This document shows, piece after piece, positions 24,082 to 32,378 of a DNA stretch of 63,703 nucleotides; position 1 is the stretch's first letter, and each line of letters opens with the position of its first letter. The position numbers and the translations under genes are program-made. Origin of the DNA: Ruminococcus sp. (GTDB lineage Bacteria > Bacillota > Clostridia > Oscillospirales > Acutalibacteraceae); assembly GCA_017481885.1 (NCBI GenBank), contig JAFUOM010000063.1, positions 1 through 63,703 of the forward strand, in the 5' to 3' direction. Under the pieces are notes generated by a model that was not told the origin of the DNA, did not search any database, and was given only the letters and a program-made list of their open reading frames with translations.

Positions 24082-26409
24082 TTATTCTACAAATCCGCTG
24101 TCCTCAGGAGGAGCTGTGGTTGCAGGCTCAACCGGAATTTCCGGTGATGTTTCGCCTGTCTCGCCGCCTTCGCCTTCGCTTGGCGTTGTGTCGGTTGAAC
24201 CTTCGCTCGATGAGGTCGAACCTGTGTCACCTGTTGAGCTTTGTGTTGCGGCACTTGTTGCACCCTGAGCGGCACCGGTGAACGCAATGTGGTAACCATT
24301 ACAGTACTCAGGCATTGTGTCCTTTGTGTAGTAACCTGTACCTGTTGCGCCACAGTAGGAAGCCGCAAGCTTACCTGAACCCTTACAGTAGGTCGCTGTG
24401 ATAATATTGTCAGGCATATCGTACTCTTTGTACTCTAAGCCGTCCAGGTAGTTTGTCATAACCTTACGCCATGTTGTTGTTGCAAGGGATGTAACAGGAA
24501 CTCGGTCAGGAACGTCGTAACCTGTCCACACAGCTAAAGTGCAGTAAGGGGACGCACCAACAAACCAGGAGTCTTTATCGTCGTCAGTTGTACCTGTTTT
24601 ACCAACGATTTCCCAGCCTGAAACGTTAGCGTTCATTGAGTGAGAATGTGTTGATGTGAGAACGTTGTAACGTAATGCTCTGTTCATTTCGTAAGCAACC
24701 TCAGGAGAGTATGCTTCGAAAGGATTGTTGTTTCTGTTGTCAAGAATAACAGTGCCGTTTGCGTCTGTTACATAGTAGTAGGTGTAAGGCTCGTAGAAAA
24801 GACCGCCGTTGCCGACATAAGCCATTGCTGCTGCCATTTCACGCACGGTAACACCGCCTGCCATACCACCAAGGGACAGAGCACCAATTGAGCTTGAGTC
24901 AATTTCAGGGTCGAGATGTGTAAAGCCCATATTGACTGCGTGGTTGTACGCTGTCTGTGTTCCTACTTCATTTAAGAGCTGAACAGTACCTGCGTTTGAT
25001 GACCACGAAATAGCCTCAGGCATTGTCATATATCCGTTGTAAGCACCGTAGGCGTTGTTAGGACCTGACAGCCACACACCGTCTACGTAACGGTATTTTT
25101 CGAGTGGCTGGTCAAGAACCAGACCCGAGTAGTTTATTATATCTTTTTCGAGAGCTAGAGGGTAGGTGAAAATAGGCTTGATTGAAGAACCAGGCTGGAG
25201 CACTGCGTCTGACGCACGGTCAAAAAGCAGGTTGCCGTCTTTTTCTTCGGAAGAGCCTGTTGTTGCAATAACTCGTCCGTCAAAGCCAACCATTGTCATA
25301 CCAACCTGTAGGTCTGTGCCGTAGTCGTCGTTCATATGAAGACCTTCGTACTCAAGCATCTGCTGAGTTTTGAGGTCCATTGCACAGTAAATGTTAAGAC
25401 CCTCTGTGTAGAGTTTATCGGAAGCGGTTTCCTCGCTGATGTTGTAGTACTTTGCAAGGTCGCGTACAAGGTCATCGTACATCTGGTCAATGTACCAGTT
25501 CTGGATGTTTGATTCTTCCTCGTCTTCTTCCTCGTCTTCCTTTGAGTAGTCAACAAACTGAAGATTCTGTGACTCTTCCATAGCTTGTTCGTATTCGGCT
25601 TTTGTGATGTACTCTTGTTTGTACATTTCCTTTAAGATGAGCTCTCTGCGTTCCTTGTTGTTATCAGGATAAACGAGAGGGTTCCACTTAGCAGGGTTCT
25701 GGGTGATACCGGCAATTGCGGCACACTCGCAGATTGTGCAGTCGCCGATGTCTTTGCCAAAGTAAAGCTCACTTGCTGCCTGTACACCCTGTGCGTTGTT
25801 ACCGAAGTTTACGATGTTGAGGTATGCTTCAAGAATGTCGTCCTTTGAGTATTCGTTCTCAATTTTTAAAGCTCTGATGATTTCCTTGAGCTTACGTGTG
25901 AGCGAAACCTCGTTGTCGTGGCTTACGTTCTTGACTAACTGCTGAGTAAGTGTTGAACCGCCGTAGCTGTCAGAACCCGAAAGAAGGCTAAGCACAGCAC
26001 CGCCTGTACGAACCCAGTCAACGCCGTTGTGCTCGTAAAAACGCTTGTCCTCAATCGCAATAACAGCTTCGCCCATATACTCTGGCATATCCTGATAATC
26101 AACCCAGATACGGTTTTCGGTGCCGTAGAGTGTCTGGTACTGAACGAAGTCTTTAGTTTCAGGGTCTTCAATGTAAATGAACGAAGACAGGTTGTGACTT
26201 CGAGCGGCAAGGTCGATACCCGTAGGGGTTTGTGCGAGCTTGATGACATAGATGCCCAAAGAAATCGAAATGAAAATACACGTGCATATAAGAATTGCAA
26301 GCACGGTTTTCAGAACTTTCCACAAACCGTTTGCGTATGTGCCCGCCGTGACGGTTTTCTTTTGGACATCGATTTTATCAGTATACTTGCTGATGTCGGT
26401 TTTTCTCAT
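24082..26409 (-). CDS. Class A penicillin-binding protein (PBP1A type)
   Basis: A 775-residue bifunctional cell-wall synthase. A cytoplasmic tail and one membrane helix (about 33-55) are followed by a GT51 glycosyltransferase domain with EDKRFYEHNGVDWVR and GGSTLTQQLVKN. The transpeptidase domain has the active-site SSIKP (in LQPGSSIKPIFTYPL), SSNAG and KTGTTDDDKDSW, all intact. The last 90 or so residues are rich in Ser, Thr, Glu and Pro, a common extracellular tail. An Asp/Glu-rich insert (EDEEEDEEESN) precedes the transpeptidase. The ATG at 26409 has a GAGGAGG site; a longer frame to 26457 has none. It polymerises and cross-links peptidoglycan outside the membrane. Confidence 0.95.
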   Translation of the reverse strand: MRKTDISKYTDKIDVQKKTVTAGTYANGLWKVLKTVLAILICTCIFISISLGIYVIKLAQTPTGIDLAARSHNLSSFIYIEDPETKDFVQYQTLYGTENRIWVDYQDMPEYMGEAVIAIEDKRFYEHNGVDWVRTGGAVLSLLSGSDSYGGSTLTQQLVKNVSHDNEVSLTRKLKEIIRALKIENEYSKDDILEAYLNIVNFGNNAQGVQAASELYFGKDIGDCTICECAAIAGITQNPAKWNPLVYPDNNKERRELILKEMYKQEYITKAEYEQAMEESQNLQFVDYSKEDEEEDEEESNIQNWYIDQMYDDLVRDLAKYYNISEETASDKLYTEGLNIYCAMDLKTQQMLEYEGLHMNDDYGTDLQVGMTMVGFDGRVIATTGSSEEKDGNLLFDRASDAVLQPGSSIKPIFTYPLALEKDIINYSGLVLDQPLEKYRYVDGVWLSGPNNAYGAYNGYMTMPEAISWSSNAGTVQLLNEVGTQTAYNHAVNMGFTHLDPEIDSSSIGALSLGGMAGGVTVREMAAAMAYVGNGGLFYEPYTYYYVTDANGTVILDNRNNNPFEAYSPEVAYEMNRALRYNVLTSTHSHSMNANVSGWEIVGKTGTTDDDKDSWFVGASPYCTLAVWTGYDVPDRVPVTSLATTTWRKVMTNYLDGLEYKEYDMPDNIITATYCKGSGKLAASYCGATGTGYYTKDTMPEYCNGYHIAFTGAAQGATSAATQSSTGDTGSTSSSEGSTDTTPSEGEGGETGETSPEIPVEPATTAPPEDSGFVE

Positions 26410-26578
26410 TTTTCCGACCTCCTCATAAAATACATATAGCCACAATAAGTATAGCACTTTCTTGAAGAAAAATAAATGCTTTTTTACAAAAATTCGGAGA
26501 TTTTTATTTCTGTCTGAGAGTAATAAATATGAATATTACATAAAAACACGGAAAAAATAACAAAAAGAGGTGCTGAGA

Positions 26579-26893
26579 TTGAAAAAACTGATACTTATTT
26601 TTGGTGCATTTTTAATAATTTGTGTTATTGTTACCCACATTGCAGACCAGAAAACACAAAGTATTACACATAGCGGTGAGCAAATCAGTAATGCAAGCGA
26701 GAGCGTTGAGGATTTGTATACCATTAAAAGCGAGAACGGTAGAATTGTAGTTTACAGGGGAAACGAACTGCACTACAAAACACAAACGGCAACAAGCACC
26801 TTGCCTAAAATGGACCAGAACGAGCTTTTGTACGGGATTGTTGCAAAAAGCGAGGAAGAGGTACAGCGTATTCTTGAGAAGTATTGCTCGTAG
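26579..26893 (+). CDS. Small exported protein with a BofC-like C-terminal domain
   Basis: A 104-residue protein with an N-terminal hydrophobic segment (KKLILIFGAFLIICVIV) serving as signal or anchor. The remaining part contains YTIKSENGRIVVYRGNE, LPKMDQNELLYGIVAKS and EEEVQRILEKYCS, a pattern like the C-terminal domain of BofC, which works between the spore membranes in sigma-K control. The best start is TTG 26579, eight bases after AGAGG; a GTG at 26570 overlaps that site. It diverges from the PBP gene. The family guess rests on a short match, so the sporulation role is tentative. Confidence 0.55.
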   Translation: MKKLILIFGAFLIICVIVTHIADQKTQSITHSGEQISNASESVEDLYTIKSENGRIVVYRGNELHYKTQTATSTLPKMDQNELLYGIVAKSEEEVQRILEKYCS

Positions 26894-26965
26894 GCGACTC
26901 GACGTACCGTTATTGGAGCATTAATGAAAATGTGCGTTTTATCTGTGCCACAATATTAATGAATA

Positions 26966-27210
26966 ACCATTGTAGGGGCGACCAGTGGTCGTCCGAGTGC
27001 TTGCACCCAAAGAATTATAAATTGATATGATGTAAACTCGTCATCGGTATAAAGCATAAATGTGTAATATTCATAAACGCTCTGCATCAGGTCGTCAAGG
27101 TTGCCGATCCCTACGAACAGCGGTGCATTTATGTTTTGTGCACAAATATGATGTATGATTTTCAGTAAGGTCCTGCTGCGGGCGATTGATAATCGCCCCT
27201 ACAAGTTTAT
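26966..27210. repeat. Cluster of GTAGGGG-type intergenic repeats
   Basis: Three units of a dispersed repeat family lie in this 780-base gene-free stretch. One is GTAGGGGCGACCAGTGGTCG near 26974 (hairpin). A second is a minus-strand unit at about 27047-27110 whose reverse complement matches 31680-31737 closely (CGACC..GATGCAGAG.GTTTATGAATATTACAC). The third is GCGGGCGATTGATAATCGCC with CCCTACA near 27178-27205. No coding frame in the stretch is credible. Confidence 0.65.
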
Positions 27211-27604
27211 ACATCAATGTTTCTGCCTTTGTATGAAGCATCGTCCACTACGGATGATTACATAAAGTATCTGCTTATATACATATTTATATATAGGTCG
27301 GTTTGGTGTATTTTTACGGTGTTTTGATATTTTGTACAAATAAGGTGCAAAAAAATTTGTGTTTTTGCACTAAGGTGTAAAACTTAACAGAATCACTCAA
27401 AAAGTGCCACGATAAATAAGAACCCTTGTGTTTGCTTTTTTTATGATTTTGATTAATTGTTGTATGATATTAACAAACAAGTTAATGAAAAATTGTGCAA
27501 AATAACTATGAAAAATCCTGAATTTTTCTTTCTTGTACATATCGGGTTTTTGCCAGTTGGCAATTTACACAAAGGAACACACCTAAGTTTAGAGCTTTTG
27601 TTGA
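27211..27604. other. AT-rich gene-free region before the starch-binding gene
   Basis: About 390 bases with no convincing gene. An open frame starting near 27457 has no ribosome site and a meaningless product. The only clear signal is the promoter that begins at 27605. Confidence 0.4.
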
Positions 27605-27633
27605 TTGAGGTTTTTTATAATTTAATGTACAAT
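27605..27633 (+). promoter_or_regulatory. Candidate promoter of the CBM26-dockerin/amylase operon
   Basis: TTGAGG (27605-27610), 17-bp spacer, TACAAT (27628-27633), about 40 bases before the start codon. The same TACAAT box with a 17-bp spacer precedes the related gene at 32379. Confidence 0.55.
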
Positions 27634-27673
27634 ATAGGTGTTGGATTTTTATATTTTTAAGGAGGATATTACT

Positions 27674-29197
27674 ATGAAAATCAAAAAGCACGCACTTAAG
27701 TGTGTGGCATGTCTTTTGATGGCTGTTGTATTGGTTTTCGGTATGGTAGTTGCTACTGCTGCTGTTGAGACAGAAGTAGCTGAAACTTCCGTGACAGGCT
27801 CTGTTTATTTCAAAAACACAGCTGGCTGGTCAACCGTTAACGCTTACATCTGGGTTCAGGGTACTGAAACATCAGTTCAGGCTTGGCCTGGTGCTGCTAT
27901 GACCCTGGTAAAAGACAATGTCTACAAGTGCGACATCTCAGGTGATTACAACATGATCATCTTCAACAATGGTGGCACACAGACAGACGACCTTTCAATT
28001 CCTGCTGCAGGTCAGATTTATGACTACTCAACAGGTCAGTGGAGTCCATATGATGGCCCAACACCAGACCCAACTACTCCAAATCCTACAACTCCTACAC
28101 CAGTACCTGGTGACAAGGTTGTTTACTGCAAAGACTCAGCTGGCTGGGGTTCAGTAAAAATCTACATGTGGAGCGGTTCTGGTACATCAAACAACGGTGC
28201 ATGGCCAGGTGTTGCTATGACAAGCATTGGCGACAACGTTTACCAGTATAACATCACAGGCGACTGGAACAACGTTATCTTCAACAACGGCAGTGCACAG
28301 ACAGGTGACCTTACACTTCCTGGTAGCGGTTACATCTACGATAACTCAACAGGCGAGTGGAGTGTTTACGACACATCACCTATCAGAGTTTCTGCTTACG
28401 GCACAGACGTTCAGGGTGACATCTACAAGGGTTCAGACGTTGTTCTTACAACAACTGCTACAAGCACAGGTGGCGACGTATTCTACAAGTTCTCTGTAAC
28501 AGCTAACGGTACAACAACTGTTCTTTCTGATTTCACAGCTAAGAACACTTGCACATGGACACCAGCTGCTGCAGGTACATACACAGTAACATTCGAGTAT
28601 AAGGATGCTGCTGGCAACGAGAACAAGAGAACAGCTGATATCGTTGTTAAAGATGACGCAGGTATCGAAGAGCCTATCTTAAAGGGTATCTCTCCAAAGC
28701 CTGGTCAGGTTAAGAAGGGTTCACCTATCAGCTTCACAGCTAACGCTGCAGGCGGTAAGGTTGGCACAAACCTTCTCTTCTACAAGTTTACTGTTAAAGA
28801 TGCTAACGGCGTTGTTGTAAACGTTCCTTACTACACAAAGGATACAAATTACAGCTTCACACCATCAGCTCTTGGTACATACACAGTAACAGTTTCTGTT
28901 CAGAACTCAATGAACGATGTTATCGAGCGTACATTCACATACTCAAGTGTTAACGAAGTTTCTGACGATCCACAGCCAACTCTTCCACAGCCAACAACTG
29001 GCGACCAGAGTTTAAGAGGTGACGCTGACAAGGACGGCAACGTTACAATTATGGACGCTACAACAATTCAGCTCCATCTTGCTAAGACTGACGTTGAAAT
29101 CAATCTTGAAAATGCAGATGCTGATACAAACGGCGACGTTAACATTATGGACGCTACAACAATCCAGCTCTATCTGGCAAATATTACTAAATGGTAA
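27674..29197 (+). CDS. Secreted starch-binding protein: two CBM26-like modules, two Ig-like modules, dockerin
   Basis: A 507-residue secreted protein without a catalytic domain. Order: signal peptide (about 1-32), CBM26-like module 1 (about 42-130; VYFKNTAGWSTVNAYIWV, GGTQTDDLSIP), a Pro/Thr linker, CBM26-like module 2 (about 153-235), two Ig-like or triple-tyrosine-type beta domains (about 236-435), a short linker and a C-terminal dockerin with two Ca-binding repeats (GDADKDGNVTIMDATTIQLH and ADTNGDVNIMDATTIQLYLA). CBM26 modules bind starch and dockerins dock to cohesins, so it probably ties an amylosome to starch. The ATG at 27674 follows AAGGAGG. The amylase gene follows 14 bases later. 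Confidence 0.9.
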   Translation: MKIKKHALKCVACLLMAVVLVFGMVVATAAVETEVAETSVTGSVYFKNTAGWSTVNAYIWVQGTETSVQAWPGAAMTLVKDNVYKCDISGDYNMIIFNNGGTQTDDLSIPAAGQIYDYSTGQWSPYDGPTPDPTTPNPTTPTPVPGDKVVYCKDSAGWGSVKIYMWSGSGTSNNGAWPGVAMTSIGDNVYQYNITGDWNNVIFNNGSAQTGDLTLPGSGYIYDNSTGEWSVYDTSPIRVSAYGTDVQGDIYKGSDVVLTTTATSTGGDVFYKFSVTANGTTTVLSDFTAKNTCTWTPAAAGTYTVTFEYKDAAGNENKRTADIVVKDDAGIEEPILKGISPKPGQVKKGSPISFTANAAGGKVGTNLLFYKFTVKDANGVVVNVPYYTKDTNYSFTPSALGTYTVTVSVQNSMNDVIERTFTYSSVNEVSDDPQPTLPQPTTGDQSLRGDADKDGNVTIMDATTIQLHLAKTDVEINLENADADTNGDVNIMDATTIQLYLANITKW

Positions 29198-29211
29198 GGG
29201 AGGTAACTAAA

Positions 29212-31515
29212 ATGAATACTGTTAAAAGAATTCTTGCTATTGTATTAGCACTTATGATGATCGTATCCGTTGCTGTTATCTCTGCTTCAGCAGCAAATAC
29301 AGACGTTGCAGATACTTCTGCTGGCGGCATCAAAATTCACTTTGAATCAAAGAGCTGTGTTCCTTACGTTTACTACTGGAACGCACTCCCAACAGATCTT
29401 TCAACATCTTACCCAGGTGTTAAGATGACTAAGGAAAACGCTAACGGCGGTTTCTGGTACACATACAGCTTCTCAAATGCTGAGAAAATCAACCTTCTCT
29501 TCACAGACGGTTCAAAAACACTTGACGGTCAGCTAACAGAAGAAACATCACGGACAACAGGTGAGTGGTGGTACAAAGACGGCAAGTGGAAGAAGACCAA
29601 CCCATATGACTACACATATGAGCGTTCTGACTTAAGAGAAGATTCAATCTACTTTGTAATCACAACTCGTTTCTACGATGGTAACACAGGCAACAACGTT
29701 CACTGTTGGGACGATAAGCAGGCTAACAACCCTGACTCTGACCCTGCATGGCGTGGTGACTTCCAGGGTCTTATCGACAAGCTCGACTACATCAAGGCTC
29801 TTGGTTTTTCAGCTATCTGGATTACACCAATCGTTTCAAACGCTTCTGGTTACGACTACCACGGTTATCACTCATTTGACCACGCTTCTATCGACGTTCG
29901 TTATGAGAGTAACGGTGCTACATACGAAGACCTTCTTGACGCAGCTCACGCTAAGGAAATGAAGATCATTCAGGACGTTGTATGGAACCACACCGGTAAC
30001 TTCGGTGATCCATTCCTCGCTCCAATGTTCACAAAGGAATACAAGACAATTCAGGACCTCGGCGATGCAAGCTGTATGAAGGTTATCGAGGGTTCTGACC
30101 TTGACAGAGTATATCCAAACTACGAGAATATGTTACCTGGTGACCAGTTCCAGGCTCGTCTTGATGTTATGAAAGACCTTGCTAATAACAACATGAACAC
30201 AAACGAGCATTACCACAGAGAAAGAGGTATGGGTTACGAAAGCTCAATCGAGCAGCAGGGCTCAATGGCTGGTGACTGTGTAGATATCAACACAGAAAAC
30301 CCTGTAGTTGCTAAGTATATGTCAGACACATATGTTGACTACGCTGAAATGGGCGTTGACGCATTCCGTCTTGATACAGAAAAGCACATCAACCGTTGGA
30401 CACTTAACAACGCATTCTTCCCTAAATTCAACCACCTCCTCTCAATCAAGACTGGCGGTAAAGAGAACTTCCACATCTTCGGTGAGGTTTGCTCACGTGT
30501 AAGAGAAACTTGGAACCACAACATTCCATCTTCTTCACCTGCATTCTTCTCTTGGATGGAAACAAACAGTGCATGGATTGGCAACTGGAACACAACTAGC
30601 CCAACAGCTAACATTGCTACTTCTATTGCTCACTACGATGCACACAGAGATCCATCAGGTCTCCCAACATCTAACAACGCATTCTTAAATGGTATTTCTT
30701 ACCACACACCAGACTACTCAAAGGCTAACGGTACATCTGTAATCGACTTTACAATGCACTGGAACTTCGAGAACGCTCACAATGCTTATGGTGCAGGTCT
30801 TACTGAGGACCAGTACATGAACGACTCAACTTGGAACGTTATGTACGTTGACTCTCACGACTACGGCCCAGACGGTATGGAGAAAACTCGTTACAGCCTT
30901 GGTACACAGGCTTGGGCTGAAAACCTCAACCTCATCTTCTCATTCCGTGGTATCCCATGTCTCTACTACGGTTCTGAGATCGAGTTTGCTAAGGATCTCC
31001 CAATCGACGTTGGTCCAAACGCTCCTCTTGCTAAGACAGGTCGTGCTTACTTCGGTGACAACATCGAGGGTACTGTAACAGCTTCTGACTTTACACAGTA
31101 CACAGCTTCAGGTAAGGTTGCTGAGACTCTCAACTACCCACTTGCTAAGCACATCCAGAAGCTCAACGCTGTTAGACGTGCTGTTCCTGCTCTCCAGAAG
31201 GGTCAGTATACAAATTCTTCTAACTATGTATCTGGTAACATGGCATTCGTAAGAAGATACACAGGTCCTGATTCAGACGGCAAGAACATTGACTCACTCG
31301 CACTCGTTGCTATCACAGACGGTGCTACATTCAAGAACATTCCAAACGGTAAGTACATCGACGCTGTTTCAGGTGATGTTAAGAACGTAACAAACGGCAC
31401 ACTTTCTGTAAGCGTATCAGGTAAGGGTGATATGGCAGTTTATGTATGCTGCGCTTCAGGCTTCCAGGGCATCTCAGGTGCTGTAGGCCCATCAGGTCAG
31501 ACATACTTAAAGTAA
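29212..31515 (+). CDS. Secreted GH13 alpha-amylase with N-terminal starch-binding-like module
   Basis: A 767-residue exported enzyme that cleaves alpha-1,4 bonds in starch. Signal peptide about 1-28, a CBM26-like module at about 38-130 (IKIHFESKS, YVYYWNA, GEWWYKDGKW), then the GH13 barrel: GFSAIWITPIVSN, DVVWNH (conserved region I, about 255-260), FRLDTEKH with nucleophile Asp388, HIFGEV with acid/base Glu425, and YVDSHD with Asp550. All three catalytic acids are present. The C-terminal beta domain ends without a dockerin. The ATG at 29212 follows GGGAGGT. It is co-transcribed with the dockerin protein upstream and closed by a terminator, so it may act as a free enzyme or join the complex by other means. 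Confidence 0.94.
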   Translation: MNTVKRILAIVLALMMIVSVAVISASAANTDVADTSAGGIKIHFESKSCVPYVYYWNALPTDLSTSYPGVKMTKENANGGFWYTYSFSNAEKINLLFTDGSKTLDGQLTEETSRTTGEWWYKDGKWKKTNPYDYTYERSDLREDSIYFVITTRFYDGNTGNNVHCWDDKQANNPDSDPAWRGDFQGLIDKLDYIKALGFSAIWITPIVSNASGYDYHGYHSFDHASIDVRYESNGATYEDLLDAAHAKEMKIIQDVVWNHTGNFGDPFLAPMFTKEYKTIQDLGDASCMKVIEGSDLDRVYPNYENMLPGDQFQARLDVMKDLANNNMNTNEHYHRERGMGYESSIEQQGSMAGDCVDINTENPVVAKYMSDTYVDYAEMGVDAFRLDTEKHINRWTLNNAFFPKFNHLLSIKTGGKENFHIFGEVCSRVRETWNHNIPSSSPAFFSWMETNSAWIGNWNTTSPTANIATSIAHYDAHRDPSGLPTSNNAFLNGISYHTPDYSKANGTSVIDFTMHWNFENAHNAYGAGLTEDQYMNDSTWNVMYVDSHDYGPDGMEKTRYSLGTQAWAENLNLIFSFRGIPCLYYGSEIEFAKDLPIDVGPNAPLAKTGRAYFGDNIEGTVTASDFTQYTASGKVAETLNYPLAKHIQKLNAVRRAVPALQKGQYTNSSNYVSGNMAFVRRYTGPDSDGKNIDSLALVAITDGATFKNIPNGKYIDAVSGDVKNVTNGTLSVSVSGKGDMAVYVCCASGFQGISGAVGPSGQTYLK

Positions 31516-31551
31516 TATCTTTCTAAAATTTAAAGCTTTGCTTTAATAAAG

Positions 31552-31575
31552 AGCCCTCGGTGAAAACCGAGGGCT
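31552..31575 (+). terminator. Terminator of the starch operon
   Basis: AGCCCTCGG (31552-31560) pairs with CCGAGGGCT (31567-31575), followed by TTCGTTTTG. Confidence 0.88.
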
Positions 31576-31585
31576 TTCGTTTTGT

Positions 31586-31925
31586 TAAATTATAGTTTAG
31601 CACGATTAATTCTCCCAAAAAACACTCCTGAATATCAATTCTTTATCTGTGTAACAAAACTCAAATGAAACACAAATCGTAGGGGTCGGCATCCTTGACG
31701 ACCCGATGCAGAGTGTTTATGAATATTACACTTTTATGTTTGTTGCACAGATAAAAATTTAATTTTAAGCAACGTTTATATTTATAGTTTTATTGGTGCT
31801 ACGCACGCGGGATGTCGAGTCGCCATCCCCTACGAGTGGTGATGCAATGAGGTTTGATGCACACAAAAGCCTCCATCTAACAATAAAGTTTAATAGAATA
31901 TTTAAAACAGATAAACTAAAATTCA
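31586..31925. mobile_element. MITE-like element, variant copy C
   Basis: It begins with the same 14-bp end as copies A and B (TAAATTATAGTTTA, 31586-31599) and ends with TAAACTAAAATTCA (31912-31925), one base off the right end of copy B. The interior is different: it holds two GTAGGGG-type repeat units (about 31680-31737 and 31800-31860). It may be a relative with a replaced interior, or a MITE invaded by the other repeat. Confidence 0.55.
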
Positions 31926-32286
31926 GCTCAAAAGGGGACCTCGATAGTTAGACAACCTCTTCGGTTTGACTTATCGTATGATTACAATCCCTCCACCGAT
32001 AATCGCGGTTCTTTTTCTTTGGCAGTAGTGGCAACCCTTTTGTCGGTTTCCGACATTTCCACTGTCAGTGGAATCTCCTTTAGACAAGAAAGCTATTGCA
32101 AAAATTTGTTTGTACAATAATCAGGTAAGGATATTAGTTGCATTTTTGACCTTGATTTTGACCTCAAAACTGCTTTCTGTCACCACCTTAAAACCACTTG
32201 AAATGTACATAAAATGCACTAGGTATACACTCGTTTGCCACTTTTTATGATTTTGCTTGTCATTATTTATTATTACTAAAAATTTC
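31926..32286. other. Gene-free region before the second CBM26-dockerin gene
   Basis: No credible coding frame. Two small inverted repeats are visible: GTCGG/CCGAC (32042-32054) and TTCCACTG-T-CAGTGGAA (32057-32073). They resemble parts of decayed repeat elements; function unknown. Confidence 0.4.
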
Positions 32287-32315
32287 TTGCAATATTTACA
32301 TATTTGTTATACAAT
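32287..32315 (+). promoter_or_regulatory. Candidate promoter of the CBM26-dockerin gene at 32379
   Basis: TTGCAA (32287-32292), 17-bp spacer, TACAAT (32310-32315), about 63 bases before the start codon. Confidence 0.6.
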
Positions 32316-32378
32316 ATATATGATTGTTATTGGGTGTTTTTTCACCCGAAATCAAAATAAATTTTAGGAGAAATGAAC

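Noticed and set aside
27457..27660. Open frame of 67 codons before the CBM26-dockerin gene
   Set aside because: No ribosome site, Leu/Phe-rich nonsense product, and it overlaps the candidate promoter of the next gene.
32068..32250. Open frame of 60 codons in the region before the gene at 32379
   Set aside because: No ribosome site and no family resemblance; it spans small inverted repeats of decayed elements.
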